57,122 nucleotides of DNA from Isotricha intestinalis (lineage: Eukaryota > Ciliophora > Litostomatea > Vestibuliferida > Isotrichidae): contig JAJJLU010000392.1 of the NCBI GenBank assembly GCA_023807065.1, positions 1 to 57,122 of the forward strand. Direction: 5' to 3'. This document shows positions 9,731-19,017 of this stretch, piece by piece (positions within the stretch are counted from its first letter, which is position 1; each line of letters starts with the position of its first letter). A model generated the notes under the pieces. That model ran no database searches and was not told the DNA's origin. It was given only the letters and a program-made list of their open reading frames with translations. Made by a program: the position numbers and the translations under genes.

Positions 9731-12559
9731 TTAATTAATAAATTTGCAAGTTTCAAAAATTAAATTTGGATTTCTAATAATGGCTTTAATAGCAGCATCA
9801 AAATTAATAAAAGAAATATAATTAGGAGCAATTAAATCAATTTTTTTATGTGTAGTAACTAAAGTAAAAGAAACAAAATCATATTTTAAAAGAAATTTAC
9901 TTTCTCTATCTAATTTAGTGATTTTTTTTTCTTTAACTTTTAATAATTTAGAAGCATATTCTCCTAAAAAGATATCTTCAATATCAAAAATAGAAATACT
10001 CATTTCAAAATGATTATTACTTTTTTGTTCAGGTTTTTTAATTTCTAAAGTTTCTTTTTTAGGATTTAATTTAAATATTCTTAAAATATAACCACATTCA
10101 TCAGGAGGAAATTTATCAGCTTTTAAAGGATTAAAATTTTTTCTATGAAGTAAAGTTAAATTAACATTATCAAATCGTTTATAAATATTTAATCCATTTA
10201 TTAAAGGACGTAATTTTTGAATTAAAGTTAAATTTTTATTTGGTATTGATATATCATTTAAATTATTAATATTATTTAAATTTGTATTTGTTTCATAATA
10301 TGAATTTAAATTTCTTTTTTCTTTATGTAATTCTACTCCTCCTAATTTATTAAAGTTTTCTAATGTTGATTTTATTGTTTCATTTACACTTATTAAATTA
10401 TATTTTTTTTTTGGTTGAGATTTATTTTTTGCTCTTAATATAATATTATTATTATTTTCATTTGTATTTTCACTATTATTTAATTTACTTTTATTATCTG
10501 TTAAATTCATATTTGGAGTATTTAAATATTGAATATTTAAATCATTATAGTCTTTTTTTAATTTTTCATTGTTTTGTAATATTAAATCCTTCTTCTCGTT
10601 TAATATATTTAATTGATTATTTAATTCTTTTATTTTTTGAATATAAAAATTTACTCCATGTTCTTTTTGTAATTTTTCTTTTTCTTTTTTTATTTCTTTA
10701 TCTTGATCATCTAAAGTAAATTGCATTTTATTTTTTAAATCATTTTTAGCTTCATCTAATATTTTTTTTTCTTTTTTCTTCTCATCAATAAAATTTAAAC
10801 ATGATTGAAATTTTTGTAATAAATTATTATAAATATTATCTAAATTATTCATTTCATTTTTATAAAATTCACATTTATCATTATAAGAATTTATAAAAGA
10901 AACATATTCATTTAATTTTGATTTTTTATAAGAATGATCTAAAATAACATTTTCTAAAAATTTTTCTTTTTGAACTTTAAAGACTTTATCACAAATTTTA
11001 GTTCCATAAATTTTTTTCATATTTTTTAAAGTTTCTTCATTATTTTCTAAATAAGATTTAAATTGAACATCTCCTAAAGTTTGTAAATTTACTCTTAAAT
11101 TTTTATCTCTTATACTCATTGTTTCTTTAACTTCTTTTATTTCATTTTTTAATTTTATATTTTCTTCTTTCTTTTCTTTTATATCATTTTCATTATTTAA
11201 TATTTTTTCGTTTATTAAATCTATATCTTGATTAATTGAATTTAATTGATTCCCTGTATTGAAAGAAAGTTCTTTAAATTTACTTATTTTTTTTTCTTTA
11301 ATATTTAATTCTTTAAAATATTCTTCTATTAAATTTGATATTTCTTTTAATTCTTCTATTGTTAAATGTGAATCTTTTGTCATTAAATTTATTATTTCAT
11401 TTTTAAATCTTAATTCAAAATTATTATCTTCATTACTATTTTTATTTTTAATTAAATAAATATACTTATGAAATAAAGTTTCTAATTCTTTTTCATCTTT
11501 TTCAATTTCTTGAAGAATACTTATTATTTTTGAACTTTCTTCTTGTAAATTTAATAAATTATTATTATCTTTATTTTGTTCATCTCTTGAAAGTAATTTT
11601 TTATTTTTTTTATTTGTGATATTCTCAATTTCTTCATCAATAATTCCTTTTTCTATAATTTTTTCTTTTTTAAAATCATTTAATTCTTCTTTAACAATAT
11701 TTAAATTTTCTTGAAGAGATTTTATTAATTTATCATTTTGTTGAGGAGAATTACCAAAAAAATTTTTAATAATATCTTTTAAATTATTCCAAATTAATAA
11801 ATCACTTATATTTTTTGTTATTTCATTTTCTAAATTTTTTAATTTTAAATCAGATTCTAATTTATTAATTTCTCTATTTGAATTATCATTATTTTGAATA
11901 ATAACAATTTGTTTCAGTAATTGTTCTCTATTATCTTCTAAAACAGTATTTTCTTTTTTCATATATTTAATTCTATTATTATTATTATTTACTTTTAATA
12001 TTAAATCTTTTAATTTATTTTCTAATTGAAAATCTTCTTGAATAAACTTATATTCTTTTGGATAATCTTTTTCTAATTGTTTTAAATTTTCTAAATTTTC
12101 TTCTACTTCATCTCTTAATTCATTTAATTCATTATTACAAGATAAATAATCTTCTTTTAACATAAAGGTTTGATTATATAATAATATTTCTATTTCTTCA
12201 CTTTTAATTAATTGATTTTCTATTTTTTCACTTTTATTTTTTAATTCATTATAAATATTTTGATATTTTATTATTTCTTCCTTAAAATTATCTAAATTTC
12301 TTTTTTGAATTTCATAAATTTTTTCCTCTTCATCATTTAATTTATTTATTGTTTCTCTTATTTCTTTTTGACAATTATCTATATCAGAATCTAATTTCTT
12401 TAATTTATTATCATTTGTTATTTGTTCATGTTGTCTGTTTATTTTTTCAAAATTTAATTTTGAATTATTTCTTTCTTTATTTTTTAAAGATGAATCTAAT
12501 TTTCTTGTTGAATTTTGTTCTGTTTTGCTTTGTCTTGATTTCCTTAAAGAGTTTATCAT
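9731..12559 (-). CDS. Long coiled-coil protein with C-terminal PH-like region
   Basis: The 942-residue protein is predicted coiled coil from about 30 to 690, with dense heptad-like E/K/L/I/N patterns and few prolines. The C-terminal 190 residues are different: they contain Pro, Gly and aromatic residues (LIQKLRPLINGLNIYKRF, RKNFNPLKADKFPPDECGY). They also read as alternating beta strands ending in a helix (FDAAIKAIIRNPNLIF), the layout of a PH-like domain. A structural, cytoskeletal or ciliary role is plausible. I do not recognise a specific orthologue. The start is the first ATG of the frame, giving a basic Ser-rich N-terminus (MINSLRKSRQSK). Confidence 0.65.
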   Translation of the reverse strand: MINSLRKSRQSKTEQNSTRKLDSSLKNKERNNSKLNFEKINRQHEQITNDNKLKKLDSDIDNCQKEIRETINKLNDEEEKIYEIQKRNLDNFKEEIIKYQNIYNELKNKSEKIENQLIKSEEIEILLYNQTFMLKEDYLSCNNELNELRDEVEENLENLKQLEKDYPKEYKFIQEDFQLENKLKDLILKVNNNNNRIKYMKKENTVLEDNREQLLKQIVIIQNNDNSNREINKLESDLKLKNLENEITKNISDLLIWNNLKDIIKNFFGNSPQQNDKLIKSLQENLNIVKEELNDFKKEKIIEKGIIDEEIENITNKKNKKLLSRDEQNKDNNNLLNLQEESSKIISILQEIEKDEKELETLFHKYIYLIKNKNSNEDNNFELRFKNEIINLMTKDSHLTIEELKEISNLIEEYFKELNIKEKKISKFKELSFNTGNQLNSINQDIDLINEKILNNENDIKEKKEENIKLKNEIKEVKETMSIRDKNLRVNLQTLGDVQFKSYLENNEETLKNMKKIYGTKICDKVFKVQKEKFLENVILDHSYKKSKLNEYVSFINSYNDKCEFYKNEMNNLDNIYNNLLQKFQSCLNFIDEKKKEKKILDEAKNDLKNKMQFTLDDQDKEIKKEKEKLQKEHGVNFYIQKIKELNNQLNILNEKKDLILQNNEKLKKDYNDLNIQYLNTPNMNLTDNKSKLNNSENTNENNNNIILRAKNKSQPKKKYNLISVNETIKSTLENFNKLGGVELHKEKRNLNSYYETNTNLNNINNLNDISIPNKNLTLIQKLRPLINGLNIYKRFDNVNLTLLHRKNFNPLKADKFPPDECGYILRIFKLNPKKETLEIKKPEQKSNNHFEMSISIFDIEDIFLGEYASKLLKVKEKKITKLDRESKFLLKYDFVSFTLVTTHKKIDLIAPNYISFINFDAAIKAIIRNPNLIFETCKFIN

Positions 12560-12836
12560 TTTATATAATTTTTTATTTTATTTTATTCTTAATTTTTTTA
12601 TTATTTTATTTTTATGAAAAAAACAAAATTATTTTCACTTTTTCAACTCTTTTTCTAGTTTTTTATTTGTTTATAAATTAAAACTATTATATTTATATCA
12701 ATTTATACTTTTTTTATTTATTTAAAAATAAAAATAACTTTTTCATATAGAAATTTTTTTATATATATTGAAATATCTAAAACAATTTCCTATATAACAA
12801 TCTATATGAAAAAAAATTTTTATTGAATAATTACTC

Positions 12837-13832
12837 TTATACTCTAAAATTATTAGAATTTAAACTAACAATTGATTTATTATCATCAACAATTATTTCA
12901 TTTTCATTTTCTTTATTTTCATTTTTTCTATAATGTTTTATATCTTTAACGGAAACAAATTCATATTCAAAATCACTTCCAATAAAATAATTTAGAATAT
13001 AATTCATACAATTTTTATAGTCTTTTAAATGAATCATATATATATATTTTAAATACATCATATTTTCAGAAGGCAATTCAAAATATTTTCTACATAAATG
13101 AATAATACTAAAAGCAATAGAATAAGAATTAAATTTTAAATGTATATCAGTTAAAATTAACTTAGTTATCATTCTTAAAGTAAAATTATAAATTTGATTT
13201 ATTTTATTATAATCATTAATTTCATTTTCGAAAATGAAACCACAATATAAAAAATTTAATAAAACTTCAAATGAAGTAATATCATTAATATCATAATTTA
13301 ATTTTTGTAAAATTTCAATTTCTGCTTCTTGGATTTCTTCTGATTCATATTCATAATCTCCTTCATAAGAAATAAAATTATTATAATCAAAAGGAAAAGC
13401 ATCTTTTTCAATAAATTTTTCTCCTAATATAAATGATACAATAATATATAATTGGAAATCTAATCTTTCTAAAAATTCAATATCATTCATTATTCTATCT
13501 AAATATGATAAAGATATAAAAAAAACATTGTCATTTGTATTATATGAATTACATAAATTTTTTAAAAATAATATTCCTTTTCTTCTGTTTTTCTCATAAT
13601 AATTTGTATAATTTATTGGCTTTTTTTTTAAACAATTTTTCTTTAAGTTGATTGTATGTAAAATAGGATCTAATGTTGTTTTATAGGAAAATTTATTTGG
13701 TTTAATGAATTTTTTGGTTTCTAAAGAAGCTTTGTTTATAATTAATATTCCACATTTTGAACAATAAGATTGATTGTATATTGTTCTTTTTATATATTCT
13801 TTTTCATGAACACATAATTCTCTGGATGACAT
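12837..13832 (-). CDS. Cyclin-fold protein with N-terminal zinc-knuckle-like motif
   Basis: The 331-residue protein has a divergent cyclin box (about 85-290). Landmarks are FFISLSYLDRIM followed by an acidic gap, ILGEKFIEKDAFPFDYNNFI, and EIQEAEIEILQKLNYDINDITSFEVLLNFLY. The last is the typical 'E--IL--L-Y-L---T-FDFL' helix pair of cyclin proteins. Near the N-terminus C7, H9, C24 and C27 (CVH ... CSKC) could bind zinc, an unusual addition to a cyclin. The canonical MRAILVDW motif of mitotic cyclins is absent, so CDK binding is uncertain. Such cyclin-like proteins are common in ciliates. A transcription- or traffic-linked cyclin is equally possible. Confidence 0.6.
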   Translation of the reverse strand: MSSRELCVHEKEYIKRTIYNQSYCSKCGILIINKASLETKKFIKPNKFSYKTTLDPILHTINLKKNCLKKKPINYTNYYEKNRRKGILFLKNLCNSYNTNDNVFFISLSYLDRIMNDIEFLERLDFQLYIIVSFILGEKFIEKDAFPFDYNNFISYEGDYEYESEEIQEAEIEILQKLNYDINDITSFEVLLNFLYCGFIFENEINDYNKINQIYNFTLRMITKLILTDIHLKFNSYSIAFSIIHLCRKYFELPSENMMYLKYIYMIHLKDYKNCMNYILNYFIGSDFEYEFVSVKDIKHYRKNENKENENEIIVDDNKSIVSLNSNNFRV

Positions 13833-14336
13833 TTTTTCCTTCTTTTTTATATTTTAAATCATATTTTAATTTTAATATAATTTAGAATTATATATTTATT
13901 TTATTTTTTTTTTTGAAATCAATGATTATTGAAGCTTATAAATTCTAAGTAATTTTTTTCGCTTTTTTATTTGTTTTTAAGTATAATATAAAATCATCAA
14001 TCATATATTATTTTTTTATGTTTTAATAAAATAAGTTTTTATAAAAAATTAAAAATAATAATTAACTCAATGAAGTAATACCATTATTCAATTAAAGTTT
14101 ATTAAAGAACAAAATAATCTTAAATATATAGATAAAACCCTGGCAAAATAAAAATAAAAAAACAATGAAAAATAAATTAATTCAAAATTAATATATTTAT
14201 TTTATATAAAATAAAACTTTAATTATATAAATTTGAATCTATATAACTTATATTCATAAATAAAATAATGATATTAAATCATAAACTCATCATAAGCATT
14301 AATTAAAATTATATATAAACTTTATAAAACTTAAAT
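13833..14336. other. Non-coding spacer
   Basis: About 500 bp between two minus-strand genes form the 5' flank of the cyclin-fold gene and the 3' flank of the MORN gene. The sequence is AT-rich with one short GC-richer patch (around 14147, aaccctggcaa). I see no ORF, no B box and no repeat. Confidence 0.5.
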
Positions 14337-16301
14337 TTACCTAATATAGTTTTTTTTACATTTTTTTTTTCTGGTTGACCCATTTTTAATATGTGAGACA
14401 TTTTTTTGAAAGAATTCAAAATTATCAACATTACTTTTCTTCATAATTTCAATTTGTAAATTCCAATCAAAATTACTTAAATAAAGACGAGTATTGAAAT
14501 TTTTTCCATCTTTAAATTGATAAAATCCTTTTCCTTCGATTTTATCATTTTTCCAACTTCCAAGATAAATATCTCCATTATTAAAACTCATTCTTCCATT
14601 TCCTTCTTTTACATCATTTTTAAATTCTCCATTATATTCATTTCCATTTATATAAATAATTTTTCCAATTCCATTTTTTTTATTATTTAGAAAATATCCT
14701 TTATAATAATATTCATTTGGATTAATATAAACTCCTTTTCCATTTAATAAATTATTTTCATCAAATTCTCCTTCATAAATTATATCATTAATATAATTTT
14801 TTATTTCTTTGTTTTTAAATAAATTTTCAATTTTTGTTTCATTAGGAATTTTATTATAATCGTTTTTATCATTATAAAAAATTCCTTTTATTTTTTTATC
14901 ATTTTCAAATGTTCCTTCAAATAAATTTCCATTTTTATATTTTAAAATTCCAAAACCATTTTTATTAAAATTATTAATTTCACCATTATAAATATCTCCA
15001 TTATTATAAATTATTTCAACATTATCATTTAAAATTTCATCATCAATAAAATTTCCTTTATATTCATTCCCATTATCTAAAATACAATTTCCTTTTCCAT
15101 TCCAAGTATCATCTTTCCATTCTCCTTTATAAATTTTACATATTTCAAAATCATTTGAATTTCTTATTTTTTTTATTGTATTATATATAAATTTACCATA
15201 TCCATTTTTTTTATCATCATAAAAATTTCCTTCATACATTTCACCGTTTGTAAAAGTTAAAACTCCAAAACCTTCTCTTTTATCCTTTTTAAAATTGCCT
15301 TCGTAAATAGAACCATCATTATAATATAAAGTTCCTTTTCCTTCTTTTAAATCATTTATAAAATTTCCAATAAATTTTGATTTGTTATTATAATGATAAA
15401 TTCCTTTTCCATTTTTTTTATCATTTTTAAAAAATCCTTTATATTTATCTCCATTACTATAATATATTTTCCCATAACCATTCTTTTCATCATTTATAAA
15501 ATTTCCAATATATTTATCATCATTTAAATAATACATTTTCCCTTTTCCATTTCTTTTATTATTTTTAAAATAACCTAAATAATTTTCATTATTTTTATAT
15601 ATTATTCGACAAAAAAATTCATTATTATCATTATCTTTTATTGGAATTATTGATGGTAAATATGTTGAAATTTCACCTATATTATTATTTATTGTTATTA
15701 TTTTTGATTTCACAATTTTTTTACTATAAAGAAGAATTATCTTTTTTATAAAATTTTGAATTGGTAATTTTAAATCTTCTTTATTTGATATTTCATATAA
15801 ATCTAAATAATATTTTTCTGAAAATTCTTTTATATCTTTATATGGAATTTTCCTTTCTTTTTTCTTATTATTATTATATCCTAATAATAATAAAGGATAA
15901 TAATTATCAATATCTTTAATTATCTTTCTATTATTATTAATCCATTTTTTTATATTTTCAAAAGAAGATTTATTATGAGATGAGTAAATTAATATATAAC
16001 CATAACATATTTTTAAATATTCATAATCTTTTTCATGAAAATTAATATCTAATAATTTTATATTTACAGTAATATCAAAACCATTTAAATTTATAGTATT
16101 TATTGAATTTATATTATTAATTATATAATTTTTTTCATACATTTTATCTCCTAAAATTGAGATTTTAAGTGGATTTATTTCATTATTAATCAAGTTTGAG
16201 TTATTTATGGAAGTTAGATGATAATTAAAGTTTTTATATGGAACAATATTTAAATAATCTTTCATTTCTCTTTTATTTATTTTCCTATCTTCAATATCCA
16301 T
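14337..16301 (-). CDS. MORN-repeat protein with N-terminal degenerate Ras/Rab-like domain
   Basis: Residues 45-195 follow the Rab fold in order. A beta1/P-loop equivalent reads KISILGDKMYEKN (46-58), a switch II equivalent LDINFHE (84-90), then GYILIYSSHNKSSFENIKKW (101-120, compare 'DGIILVYDITN-ESF--I--W'), PLLLLGYNNN (136-145) and EISNKED (170-176). The nucleotide-binding motifs are broken: GxxxxGK[S/T] reads GDKMYEKN, DTAGQE reads DINFHE, NKxD reads YNNN, and SAK reads SNK. From about 230 to 630 the protein is a run of some 14 MORN repeats (YxGxFKNxKKNGxGxxxYxNGxxY), which form extended beta sheets that scaffold at membranes and cytoskeleton. I infer a pseudo-GTPase scaffold, probably cortical or ciliary. 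The total length is 654 residues. Confidence 0.85.
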   Translation of the reverse strand: MDIEDRKINKREMKDYLNIVPYKNFNYHLTSINNSNLINNEINPLKISILGDKMYEKNYIINNINSINTINLNGFDITVNIKLLDINFHEKDYEYLKICYGYILIYSSHNKSSFENIKKWINNNRKIIKDIDNYYPLLLLGYNNNKKKERKIPYKDIKEFSEKYYLDLYEISNKEDLKLPIQNFIKKIILLYSKKIVKSKIITINNNIGEISTYLPSIIPIKDNDNNEFFCRIIYKNNENYLGYFKNNKRNGKGKMYYLNDDKYIGNFINDEKNGYGKIYYSNGDKYKGFFKNDKKNGKGIYHYNNKSKFIGNFINDLKEGKGTLYYNDGSIYEGNFKKDKREGFGVLTFTNGEMYEGNFYDDKKNGYGKFIYNTIKKIRNSNDFEICKIYKGEWKDDTWNGKGNCILDNGNEYKGNFIDDEILNDNVEIIYNNGDIYNGEINNFNKNGFGILKYKNGNLFEGTFENDKKIKGIFYNDKNDYNKIPNETKIENLFKNKEIKNYINDIIYEGEFDENNLLNGKGVYINPNEYYYKGYFLNNKKNGIGKIIYINGNEYNGEFKNDVKEGNGRMSFNNGDIYLGSWKNDKIEGKGFYQFKDGKNFNTRLYLSNFDWNLQIEIMKKSNVDNFEFFQKNVSHIKNGSTRKKKCKKNYIR

Positions 16302-17010
16302 TTTTGGAAAGTAATCTTATTTTTATATTTTTTGTTTTATTGAATTATTATAATTATTTCCAAATATATATAAATTAAATGTTTAATTATAATAAGAAAA
16401 TTAATATATTTAAATATTGAATATATTTTTTTCCAATCAAGTTATATATTTCTCTGTTGTTATATTAATAATTCCAAAATCTTTTTTATAAATAATTTAA
16501 ATATCTTTTAAATTCACTACATTTATTATAAATTGATTATTATTTTAATTTATTATATTTAAATTGTTGAAATTTCATTATTTTTTTATAATAATAATTA
16601 ATACAATGAAATAATATCAAATTAAGACTTTATTATTATTTTATTATCTTTTTATTTATCAAAAATAAAATAGAAGAATTTATAAAAATACAAAATAAGT
16701 TTTTATTTGTTTTTATATAAATTAAAAATTCTATCTATAATTCTATCATTATTTTCTCAAGTTAATTTCAATAAAAAAAAAAAAATTTTGAATTCTTTTT
16801 AGCATTAATTATCTTTCTTAACTAAAAAATAATAGAATTTATATGTATTTTTGATAATGATTCTTTTGATTCTAAGATTCCTAATTAATACAAAAAATTT
16901 TTATGAAAAAAAATATTTAAATTTGAATGATCTTCTTAAATTTGATTTATGAAGATAAAAAAAAAGAATAATTTTAAAAAATTCATTTTATATAATTGTT
17001 TGAATTAAAA
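16302..17010. other. Long divergent intergenic region
   Basis: About 700 bp separate the start codons of the MORN gene (minus) and the glycosyltransferase gene (plus), roughly ten times the spacing of the tight divergent pairs elsewhere. It is AT-rich with homopolymers (for example around 16770-16785). I see no ORF, no tRNA-like box and no direct repeat. It presumably holds two separate promoters. Confidence 0.5.
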
Positions 17011-18945
17011 ATGAAAATTGAATTAGTATTTTTATTTGTTTGTTTTATCAAAACATTTACACAAGATTTTACAGTAAAAAATGTAAAAATTAGAAAAATA
17101 TTAAGAAAAAGATATAGTCTAAATGTAAATATATCTCGTGAAATAAAGCTTCTAAATATTTCAAAAAAATTTCATAATTTATTTAACGTTAAAAATTTAA
17201 AAAAAAAAAAAGAATTTTCAAATATTGTAATAAAATATGATAAAAAGAAAGATGTTATTTCAAATGTAGAAATTGCAATATTAAAAAATATATATAACAA
17301 CAAAAAAAAGAAAACTAATGTTGAATTGACTTATTGTATTGGAGTAGTAAAGCTAAAATCAAATAAATATTTTAATAATACTTCAAAATTGAACAAAAAA
17401 AAAAAGAAAGCTTTAAATAAGTATATTAGAAAAATTAGTGTTAGTTCTCTTTTAAATAAAATGAATTCATTAAAAATAAAGGACACATCAAAACAAAAAA
17501 AAAAGAGATTCAGAAAATATATAAAAGTTATTCCAAAAAGAATAAGGTTTAAAATAAATGGAAATAAAAATGGATATATTATTTCTAGAGGAAATTTAAT
17601 TTTTTTTAAACCTGGTGAATATTTTCTTGAAGGAAATTTTTTCAATCATAATATTAAAATAAATAATTATAATGTAACTCTTTATTTTCAAAATGCATTC
17701 TTCAATTCAAACAGAAAGCGTCCAACAATATTAATTAATAAAAATATAAAAAATACAATAATTGATATATATAATTCAACTTTATCCAATAGTAGAAATT
17801 TTCCAATATTTAAATTAAGTAAAAAAACAAATTTAATTTTTAAAGCTAAATCTTCATTATTAAAAGGAAAAAATATATTTTCAGGATATTTGAATTATAA
17901 TATAATGATTGATGGAGAATTAAAATTTACTAATAATACAAATTATGTTAAAATGAAAGAAAATTTAAATGTTAATGGAGGTTTTAATTTGTTTTGTAAT
18001 GAAGTAAAAATAATTTTAAAAGAATTAACAGTTCATTTTTCACCACAATTATATATTCCTACCAAAAATTATTTTGATATATTTCAAGTCACAAAAAATG
18101 AATTATCAACGAATTTTGAAAATAAAATAAAATGTAAAATTCAAAATAAAGAAAAAAATGTTTTCTTGTATAAAGAAAAATTAATTTTAACAATGACATC
18201 ATGGAAAGCAAGAATAAATAATGTTTATAAAATATTAGAAATTTTAATAAACAATTCAGTAAGACCAAATAAAGTTATTTTAAATTTAGCAATAGAAGAA
18301 TTTCCACAAAAAAATGCAGAACTTCCAAAAAATCTTTTAGATTTATTAAAATATGATAATTTTGAAATATATTGGGTAAAAGAAAATACAAAGGTATTTA
18401 AAAAATTAATGCCAACATTAAAAAGATTTAAAAAAGATATAATTATGACAGTAGATGATGATATATTATATCCATTTGATTTAGTAGAAAATACATTAAA
18501 AGAATTTTTAAAAAATAGACAAAGAAATCCAATGTGTTTTGGAGGAATTTTTTCTTATTGGCCAGCTCTACATGTTTATTCTCATCTTGGAGCTTGTAGT
18601 ATTGTTAAATATGAATTTTTAAAATCAATATTATTTGAATTATATAATAATACAACTGCAGATAGAGTTAAAAAAGATATTAAATGTTTTGATGATGTTT
18701 TATATACTTATGCTGTTTTACTTAATGGTTATAGATATAAACGTGGAAGATATTCTATTCGATATTATATTCGAAGTTCACCAAAGTTAAAAAATCCTTT
18801 TTCAAGTGGTTTTGGAAGAAGGAATCGAATTCGTGTGAGGGCATATCATGCTATAATTAGAAATTATATTAGTAAAAAATATAATAATACTATCCGAAAT
18901 ATATTGGATAATCAAAAAAAGAAAAAAAATACAACTCATAAATAG
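17011..18945 (+). CDS. Secreted/lumenal glycosyltransferase with Lys-rich N-terminus and possible beta-helical domain
   Basis: The ATG at 17011 gives a 644-residue protein with a clear signal peptide (MKIELVFLFVCFIKTFTQ); the frame is open slightly upstream but has no ATG there. Residues 20-185 are extremely Lys-rich. Residues 190-310 read as short repeated strands (ISRGNLIFFKPGEYFLEGNF ... NVTLYFQNAFFNS ... IDIYNSTLS ... IMIDGELKFTNN). This resembles the beta-helical carbohydrate-binding proteins of the Cthe_2159/DUF4353 type. Residues 391-640 match a glycosyltransferase group common in bacteria: LILTMTSWKARI, then VRPNKVILNLAIEEFP, WVKENTKVFKKLMPTLKRF and a TVDDDILYP metal/donor site (DDD at 482-484). 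Acceptor and donor are unknown. A bacterial origin of the catalytic part is possible but untested. Confidence 0.7.
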   Translation: MKIELVFLFVCFIKTFTQDFTVKNVKIRKILRKRYSLNVNISREIKLLNISKKFHNLFNVKNLKKKKEFSNIVIKYDKKKDVISNVEIAILKNIYNNKKKKTNVELTYCIGVVKLKSNKYFNNTSKLNKKKKKALNKYIRKISVSSLLNKMNSLKIKDTSKQKKKRFRKYIKVIPKRIRFKINGNKNGYIISRGNLIFFKPGEYFLEGNFFNHNIKINNYNVTLYFQNAFFNSNRKRPTILINKNIKNTIIDIYNSTLSNSRNFPIFKLSKKTNLIFKAKSSLLKGKNIFSGYLNYNIMIDGELKFTNNTNYVKMKENLNVNGGFNLFCNEVKIILKELTVHFSPQLYIPTKNYFDIFQVTKNELSTNFENKIKCKIQNKEKNVFLYKEKLILTMTSWKARINNVYKILEILINNSVRPNKVILNLAIEEFPQKNAELPKNLLDLLKYDNFEIYWVKENTKVFKKLMPTLKRFKKDIIMTVDDDILYPFDLVENTLKEFLKNRQRNPMCFGGIFSYWPALHVYSHLGACSIVKYEFLKSILFELYNNTTADRVKKDIKCFDDVLYTYAVLLNGYRYKRGRYSIRYYIRSSPKLKNPFSSGFGRRNRIRVRAYHAIIRNYISKKYNNTIRNILDNQKKKKNTTHK

Positions 18946-19017
18946 TTTAAGATTTATATATATTACATAAGAAAATAAATTTTTAAAAAAGCATAAAAAA
19001 AATAAAATAAAAATAAA

